A stretch of 64,000 nt of DNA from JBMHDW01 sp049889175 (GTDB taxonomy: Bacteria > Pseudomonadota > Gammaproteobacteria > Comchoanobacterales > Comchoanobacteraceae). The stretch lies in assembly GCA_049889175.1 (NCBI GenBank), contig JBMHDW010000011.1:1-64000 (forward strand). The letters are read 5' to 3'. Below, one piece after another: positions 59,041 to 64,000 of the stretch (position 1 is the stretch's first letter; each line of letters opens with the position of its first letter). The notes under the pieces were generated by a model that worked only from the letters and a program-made list of their open reading frames with translations, made no database searches and had not been told where the DNA came from. The position numbers were made by a program, and so were the translations under genes.

Positions 59041-61071
59041 ATGTTTGAATCAATCAGAACAAAATATAGTGATTTAGTGGTCGATGATCCTAAGGAGCGT
59101 TTAGCAACTCTTCGTGATTTTTTGGAGAATCAGGCATGGCCTGCTGTTGAATCAGTTTGCTCAGAAGAAGACGTGAATTTTGAGTCATTATTTGAAGTTT
59201 TGGATGGTATTGATTTAACATCATCTCATTTATGGGCTCCAGTTAGTCATAGCCACTCAGTTAGGTATTCTGATCATCTTAATGAAGTTGTGGAAGAGGC
59301 AAGTATTTTATTTAACGATTTTTCATCAAAAATGAATCGTTATCGACCTCTTTATGAACAATTAAAAAAAGTACAAGTACAAGATCTTAATGATGATCAA
59401 GCTAGGGTTGTCTCTTTAGCACTACGGGATCTTAGATTGGCTGGTTGCAATCAAACAGAAGCTAAGCAAACAGTGATAAAAGAGGTTAAAATGGCCCTCA
59501 GTCAAGCTACATTACGTTTTAATCGCAATGTGATTAAATCATCTGAGTCTTGGTCATTACATATCACACAAGAATCCAGATTAATCGGTATTCCTGATGG
59601 ACATAAAACATTATTTAAGTCTGTTGCGGAGTCAAAAGGCTTATCAGGCTGGTGTATTACTCTAGGTGATGATGTTGTCTCTGCAGTACTCAGTTACGCA
59701 GATGATAGTGCTTTAAGAAAGCAAGTTTATCAGGCATATATAACTCGAGCCTCTGATCAACAAGATTTTTCTGAAGAATACAACAATGATGAGGTAATCT
59801 CTGAAATTTTAGTGTTGCGAAAAAAACTCGCAACATTACTCGAATTTGATGATTATGTTGCTTTGTCATTTGAAAAGAAAATGGCACCAAGTGGCGCATT
59901 TGTTACAGATTGGTTAATGTCTTTATTAGAAAAGGCTAAGCCTAAAGCTGAGCGGGAGCTATCAGCTTTACTTTCTTTTGCTGAAAGTCAAAATCATGAA
60001 GGGGCAATGGAACCCTGGGATATTGCTTATTGGCATGAGCGTTATAAGCGCCACTTATATCAGGTGGATGAAGAGTCTTTAAGAGACTTTTTTCCCTTAG
60101 ATCAGGTGAAAAAAGGAATCCAAACCATTCTCTCGCAATTATTTGATGTGTCCCTTCAGGTTAAACCATTCAATGCTTATGATCAGCATGGCGAACATTG
60201 GCATTTACATCATGCCGATGGGCAACCTATAGGAGATATTTATTTAGATTTACTGAGGCGAGAAGGCAAACAATCCGGTGCTTGGATGAATGATTTTCGA
60301 TCAAAAAAAGCTTACGGTCAAGGTCAGCAGTTACCCGCATGTCATGTGGTTGCCAACTTTATGCCTAGTGCCAAATCAGGACAGATTATTCTTGCACCAC
60401 GAGAGGTAGTTACTTTATTCCATGAATTAGGGCATGCCATACATCATGTTTTATCAAAGGTACCTTATCCGTCAATAAGTGGTATTGGTGGAGTAGCATG
60501 GGATGCCGTTGAAGTGCCCAGTCAATGGTTTGAGTTTTGGTCAAGGCATGTTGAGACTCTGCCTCTAATTAGTTGCCATATTACAACAGGTAAGCCTATT
60601 GATGTTGAGCTTATTTCAAAACTTAATCTTTCTCAACATTTAGCCAGTGGTCGGGCATTATGTCGACAAATTGAATTTGCTTGGTTCGATTTGGCGGTTC
60701 ATCAGTTAAGTAACCCTGATGTTGATGAAGTTCGAAATGTTTTAGATGGTATTCGCAAGCAATGTAGATTAATACCTGCGTGGGAAAATGAGCGCTTCCA
60801 AAATTCATTTAGGCATATTTTTGGTGGTGGTTATGCTGCTGGTTACTATAGTTATAAATGGGCTGAAGTATTATCATGTGATGTTTTTGCTTATTTTGAT
60901 GAGCATGGTTTATTAAATACTGAAGCAGGAAAACACTTCTTAAATACATACTTGGCTCAGGGCGGACGAAAAGTTGCAGATGCATTATTCTCAGATTTTA
61001 GGTCACGTGCACCTAAAATAGATGCACTTCTTAAGTACACTCATATTAACGACCAAGAAACAACAATATAG
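59041..61071 (+). CDS. prlC: Oligopeptidase A (M3 family)
   Basis: PrlC is a cytoplasmic zinc peptidase that degrades signal peptides and other short peptides. The 676 residues match the 680 of E. coli. The zinc motif HELGH is at residues 461-465 (FHELGHAIHH), and the downstream glutamate lies in WDAVEVPSQWFE. The C-terminal GGGYAAGYYSYKWAEVLSCD motif is preserved. ATG 59041 follows GGAG by 6 bases, and the longer frame from 58960 is rejected. Its last 31 bases overlap the end of ubiB on the other strand. Confidence 0.96.
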   Translation: MFESIRTKYSDLVVDDPKERLATLRDFLENQAWPAVESVCSEEDVNFESLFEVLDGIDLTSSHLWAPVSHSHSVRYSDHLNEVVEEASILFNDFSSKMNRYRPLYEQLKKVQVQDLNDDQARVVSLALRDLRLAGCNQTEAKQTVIKEVKMALSQATLRFNRNVIKSSESWSLHITQESRLIGIPDGHKTLFKSVAESKGLSGWCITLGDDVVSAVLSYADDSALRKQVYQAYITRASDQQDFSEEYNNDEVISEILVLRKKLATLLEFDDYVALSFEKKMAPSGAFVTDWLMSLLEKAKPKAERELSALLSFAESQNHEGAMEPWDIAYWHERYKRHLYQVDEESLRDFFPLDQVKKGIQTILSQLFDVSLQVKPFNAYDQHGEHWHLHHADGQPIGDIYLDLLRREGKQSGAWMNDFRSKKAYGQGQQLPACHVVANFMPSAKSGQIILAPREVVTLFHELGHAIHHVLSKVPYPSISGIGGVAWDAVEVPSQWFEFWSRHVETLPLISCHITTGKPIDVELISKLNLSQHLASGRALCRQIEFAWFDLAVHQLSNPDVDEVRNVLDGIRKQCRLIPAWENERFQNSFRHIFGGGYAAGYYSYKWAEVLSCDVFAYFDEHGLLNTEAGKHFLNTYLAQGGRKVADALFSDFRSRAPKIDALLKYTHINDQETTI

Positions 61072-62555
61072 GACATTAAGATGCCCAAAGCCATACCTGT
61101 TATGAGACTTGGTAGGGTATTGGTTTTGGTTATCTTCTCTTGATGCTGTGTCTTGTCCTCAAGTGCTTTAATGAGTAAGTGTGGAATTTTAGGATAGAGT
61201 GTAAGCATTTTTGGCCATTCATTTTGGACTATTTTTTTAATTGATGACCAACCATTTTGTTCTTTTGTCCATGATCTTAAGAAAGGTTCAGCGATGCGCC
61301 ACAAATCAAGATCTGGATACAGGCTGCGCCCAAGACCTTCAACATTGAATAATGTTTTTTGTAGTAATATTAATTGAGGTTGAACAATTAAATGGAAGGC
61401 TCGTCCTACTTCAAAAAGTTTTAATAGCAGTAATCCAAATGATATATCCCTTAATGGACGTGCGAAGATAGGTTCGCACACTGAGCGGATGGCTGCTTCA
61501 AATTGATCAATTCGAGTGCTTGGATGAACCCATCCTGATTCAACATGGAGTGCAGCAACTCGGTAATAATCTCGATCAAAAAATGCGAGAAAATTTTGTG
61601 ATAAGTAATATTGGTCTTCTACAGATAAAGTGCCAACGATACCAAGATCAAATAAACTTAATGTAGGATTATTAGGATTATTGATGTTGACAAAAAAGTT
61701 ACCAGGGTGCATATCAGCATGGAAAAAACGATCTCTAAATACTTGTGTAAAAAATATTTCAACACCATCTTCGGCTAGTTTTTGAACATTGACATGGTGC
61801 TTCTGAATGCTGTCAACATCATCTATGCGAATACCATAAACTCTTTCCATGGTGAGGATGTTTTGGCTGGAGTGTGACCAAATAACTTCTGGGATATGAA
61901 GACGATCATCTGTATTAAAATGACGATTAAGTTGGCTGAGGTTAGCACTTTCTCTTGATAAATCGAGTTCATTCAACAGTGAGCATTCAAACTCCTTAAT
62001 GATACTAATGACTCTTAATTTATTTAAGTTTCTGTGAAGTGATGTGAATGAGTTAGTAAAAAAGTATAAAAGCTTGATGTCTTTTGCAATGCGCTGATGA
62101 ATATCAGGTCGAATGATCTTGACAACTACTTCTTGTCCATCATGAAGTGTTGCGGCATGAACTTGTGCTACAGATGCTGAAGCTAGGGGATTTATTTCAA
62201 ATGTTTTATATAGCTGATTAATATTTTTTTGAAGTTCACTTTCTATGAGAACAATTGCTTTACTGCCTTCGAAAGGCGGTACATTGTCTTGTAATGATTT
62301 GAGGTAATTGGTGATATTGGGCGTGAATATGTCTGGTCTTGTTGACATCATTTGTCCAAATTTAATAAATATTGGACCGAGATCAATAAGAGCAAGTAAC
62401 AATCGCTCACCAAAAGGTTTTTTCAAGCGCTGCTTAGTTTTAGGGAAGATAGCGAATAATCTTGACGGGATAATCGTTTTAAAAACAAGTTCGTCAAGAC
62501 CATAATAGATCACAACACTTAGGATGCGACAAAAGCGAAAAAATGATGCAATCAT
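61041..62555 (-). CDS. ubiB: Ubiquinone biosynthesis kinase-like protein UbiB
   Basis: UbiB is an atypical kinase/ATPase of the ABC1/ADCK family that supports ubiquinone synthesis. The 504 residues contain the KxGQ motif (FIKFGQMMSTRPD), an Ala-rich loop PLASASVAQVHAA, the ATP-site VVVKIIRPD, and HADMHPGNFF with DLG in LFDLGIVG. Two hydrophobic segments near the C-terminus anchor it to the membrane. It overlaps ubiJ by 4 bases, and overlaps prlC on the other strand by 31. Confidence 0.96.
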   Translation of the reverse strand: MIASFFRFCRILSVVIYYGLDELVFKTIIPSRLFAIFPKTKQRLKKPFGERLLLALIDLGPIFIKFGQMMSTRPDIFTPNITNYLKSLQDNVPPFEGSKAIVLIESELQKNINQLYKTFEINPLASASVAQVHAATLHDGQEVVVKIIRPDIHQRIAKDIKLLYFFTNSFTSLHRNLNKLRVISIIKEFECSLLNELDLSRESANLSQLNRHFNTDDRLHIPEVIWSHSSQNILTMERVYGIRIDDVDSIQKHHVNVQKLAEDGVEIFFTQVFRDRFFHADMHPGNFFVNINNPNNPTLSLFDLGIVGTLSVEDQYYLSQNFLAFFDRDYYRVAALHVESGWVHPSTRIDQFEAAIRSVCEPIFARPLRDISFGLLLLKLFEVGRAFHLIVQPQLILLQKTLFNVEGLGRSLYPDLDLWRIAEPFLRSWTKEQNGWSSIKKIVQNEWPKMLTLYPKIPHLLIKALEDKTQHQEKITKTNTLPSLITGMALGILMSYIVVSWSLI

Positions 62556-63127
62556 AATAATCCTTGATGCTTAATAAGTGCCTCGATTCGGTCAATACGT
62601 TCCCGCAGTGTGATCACCTTATCACTAAAGTTTTTTAATGCTTGAGCAGAAGGAGTATAGTTCATCTCATTAACAATGAAATGACTGAACTGTTCCTCTA
62701 AATTTGCTTTGGTTTGAGATAGCATATGATCAAGTGCTGAGACTAATCTTTGTGCTGGAAATACCATGGGTTCAGGAAGCCAGCGTTGAAGCAATACATC
62801 CATCGAGAAAGAAGCTTGTTTCACTAAATTTTTAAACATAGTTACTACATGAATATCACCACTGAACGATAATTTTGCAGATTGGTCAAGTGCTAATTTA
62901 AGGGCTTCGCTTGTCTTCATGGTAATAATGCAATCAGGTTCGTCAATGACTTTGTTGGCGATAATAGGATGCTGTTCTGAGAACGTTACATAACAATTAA
63001 AATGAATATCAGTCAATTTGATGTTTATGGTATGGTTTTTTAGCTCAATAAGTGTTTCTTGTGCGGGTAGCCAGTCGAGCTGTTGGATCATTAAATTTAG
63101 AGCGGTCCGGGAAAAAAGTGAAATCAT
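62552..63127 (-). CDS. ubiJ: Ubiquinone biosynthesis accessory factor UbiJ
   Basis: UbiJ has an SCP2-like lipid-binding domain and organises the Ubi complex. The 191 residues have an N-terminal SCP2 domain (SFSGDIHVV, typical of GDAEVAxxF segments) and a C-terminal coiled-coil helix. It lies between ubiE and ubiB, the conserved order, and overlaps both by 4 bases. Sequence conservation is moderate; order and domain pattern support the call. Confidence 0.88.
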   Translation of the reverse strand: MISLFSRTALNLMIQQLDWLPAQETLIELKNHTINIKLTDIHFNCYVTFSEQHPIIANKVIDEPDCIITMKTSEALKLALDQSAKLSFSGDIHVVTMFKNLVKQASFSMDVLLQRWLPEPMVFPAQRLVSALDHMLSQTKANLEEQFSHFIVNEMNYTPSAQALKNFSDKVITLRERIDRIEALIKHQGLL

Positions 63128-63858
63128 TTATATCCTTGATGAATAGTGACCAATCCACTTAATAAATGATGTTCTTCTACGTGATAAAAACCAGCATTGA
63201 TCATCATTTGATTGACTTGTTGTTGATTGGGATGTTGTTCGATTGAATCGACTAAGTATTGGTAACTGTTTCGATCTTTTGTGAGGTATTCAGCTATATT
63301 TGGGATGCATTGTTGAGCATAGATAGAGTAGAGTTTATTTAATACGGAGGATTGTATTGCTGAAAACTCAAGGATGGTTAGAATACCTGAAGATTTAAGA
63401 CATCGAGCACATTCTTGGAGTGCTTTGGGTTGATCAGAAAAATTTCTAAAACCAAAACTGATCACCATGCGATGGAATTGATTGTTATCAAAAGGCAGTT
63501 CCTCACAAGACCCTTGAGTGAAATGGTGATTGAGAATACCTTCATTAATGAATCTGAGTTTGGCTTGTTCAAGCATTTCGGGCGCTAAATCTAGACTCAC
63601 AAGTGAGGCAGGTTGACATTTATTAAGAATTTCTAGTGAAAGATCACCAGTGCCACAAGCAATATCAAGAACATGATGGTGTTTTTTTATTGTGCTGAGA
63701 TCAATAGCTAATGTCTTCCAAAGGTGATGAGTGCCAAGTGTCATGGCATTATTCATCAAATCATAATATTGACTAACAGTGTTAAATAGATTTTGTATTT
63801 GAGATTGATGGACGCTGCTTGTTCTGTCCGGGGTCTTGTGTCGTGCTGTCAAATCCAT
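63124..63858 (-). CDS. ubiE: Ubiquinone/menaquinone methyltransferase UbiE
   Basis: UbiE is the SAM-dependent C-methyltransferase of ubiquinone and menaquinone synthesis. The 244 residues contain YDLMNNAMTLGTHHLWK, SAM motif I DIACGTGD (residues 65-72), and MVISFGFRNFSDQPKALQE. YxYLVDSIEQHPNQ near the C-terminus is also typical. It is the first gene of ubiE-ubiJ-ubiB. The first 20 residues are variable and overlap another open frame that continues past the right edge. Confidence 0.95.
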   Translation of the reverse strand: MDLTARHKTPDRTSSVHQSQIQNLFNTVSQYYDLMNNAMTLGTHHLWKTLAIDLSTIKKHHHVLDIACGTGDLSLEILNKCQPASLVSLDLAPEMLEQAKLRFINEGILNHHFTQGSCEELPFDNNQFHRMVISFGFRNFSDQPKALQECARCLKSSGILTILEFSAIQSSVLNKLYSIYAQQCIPNIAEYLTKDRNSYQYLVDSIEQHPNQQQVNQMMINAGFYHVEEHHLLSGLVTIHQGYK

Positions 63859-64000
63859 GTTCTGTAGAGTCCGTTGAATGTAAATCGTTTGATGGAATAG
63901 GGGTTAATTCTTTTGATATAGTATCGCTAAGTAAGTCAGTTGTAAATGAAAAGACACTGAATGATCCAAGGATGCACAAAAAGAACGTCAGCGTGATGGG
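63782..64000 (-). CDS. Possible C-terminal fragment of an unknown membrane protein, cut by the right edge
   Basis: On the minus strand a frame is open from the right edge to TAA at 63784-63782. It gives about 72 residues. It starts with a hydrophobic stretch (LTFFLCILGSFSVFSF) and ends with a Ser/Thr/Asp-rich tail. It overlaps the ubiE start by 77 bases in another frame. It could be a real gene end or a chance frame; no family is recognisable. Confidence 0.25.
   Translation of the reverse strand, partial: PITLTFFLCILGSFSVFSFTTDLLSDTISKELTPIPSNDLHSTDSTEHGFDSTTQDPGQNKQRPSISNTKSI

Overview
The window is a gene-dense, A+T-rich stretch of a gammaproteobacterial chromosome. The gene orders are typical of that class: tRNA-Trp-secE-nusG-rplKAJL-rpoBC-str-S10-spc-alpha, metY-rimP-nusA-infB-rbfA-truB-rpsO-pnp, rlpA-dacA-dat-lipB-lipA, rpsF-(rpsR)-DUF2232-rplI-dnaB-alr and ubiE-ubiJ-ubiB. 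Four things suggest a host-associated, somewhat reduced member near Legionellales/Coxiellales: a DotU/IcmH-like plus shortened IcmF/TssM-like gene pair, an LssY-type DedA-PAP2 fusion, many start/stop overlaps, and unusually divergent ribosomal proteins. The taxonomic placement is inference; no rRNA gene is present. No IS element, prophage, CRISPR array or integration site was seen.

Layout. 1-297 is the end of an unrecognised gene cut by the left edge. 539-29565 is one almost uninterrupted plus-strand translation/transcription block running from tRNA-Trp and secE to rplQ, and it ends in a strong intrinsic terminator. Internal control points I can see are a hairpin between rplL and rpoB and a near-consensus promoter in front of rpsL. 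29636-35494 is on the minus strand: a DedA-PAP2-LssY membrane protein, then lipA, lipB, dat, dacA and rlpA. 35585-40951 is on the plus strand: rlmB, a fused S6-S18 gene, a DUF2232-like membrane protein, rplI, dnaB, alr and sdhE. 41017-58924 is on the minus strand: icmF-like, dotU-like, recR, ybaB, an unknown polytopic membrane protein, pnp, rpsO, truB, rbfA, infB, nusA, rimP, initiator tRNA, a SPOR-like protein, argS and a fatty-acid beta-oxidation pair. 59041-61071 (prlC) is plus, and 61041-64000 is minus (ubiB, ubiJ, ubiE and a fragment at the edge).

Most genes are housekeeping. The unusual biology lies inside the ribosomal genes. S6 and S18 are encoded as one 184-residue polypeptide and no separate rpsR lies at its usual place. 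S15, which binds beside S6:S18 on the 30S platform, has lost its conserved GSxExQ motif. In the 30S head, S19 lacks its N-terminal KKGPF segment, S14 is the long form yet carries a complete zinc-ribbon cysteine set, and S7 carries an internal insertion. L30 (rpmD) is missing from the spc operon. The gaps where E. coli keeps the autoregulatory leader RNAs (for L1, L10, S7, L4, S8 and S4) are only 2-33 bases long. Together these suggest a ribosome and ribosomal-protein control system that have drifted or been rebuilt in this lineage.
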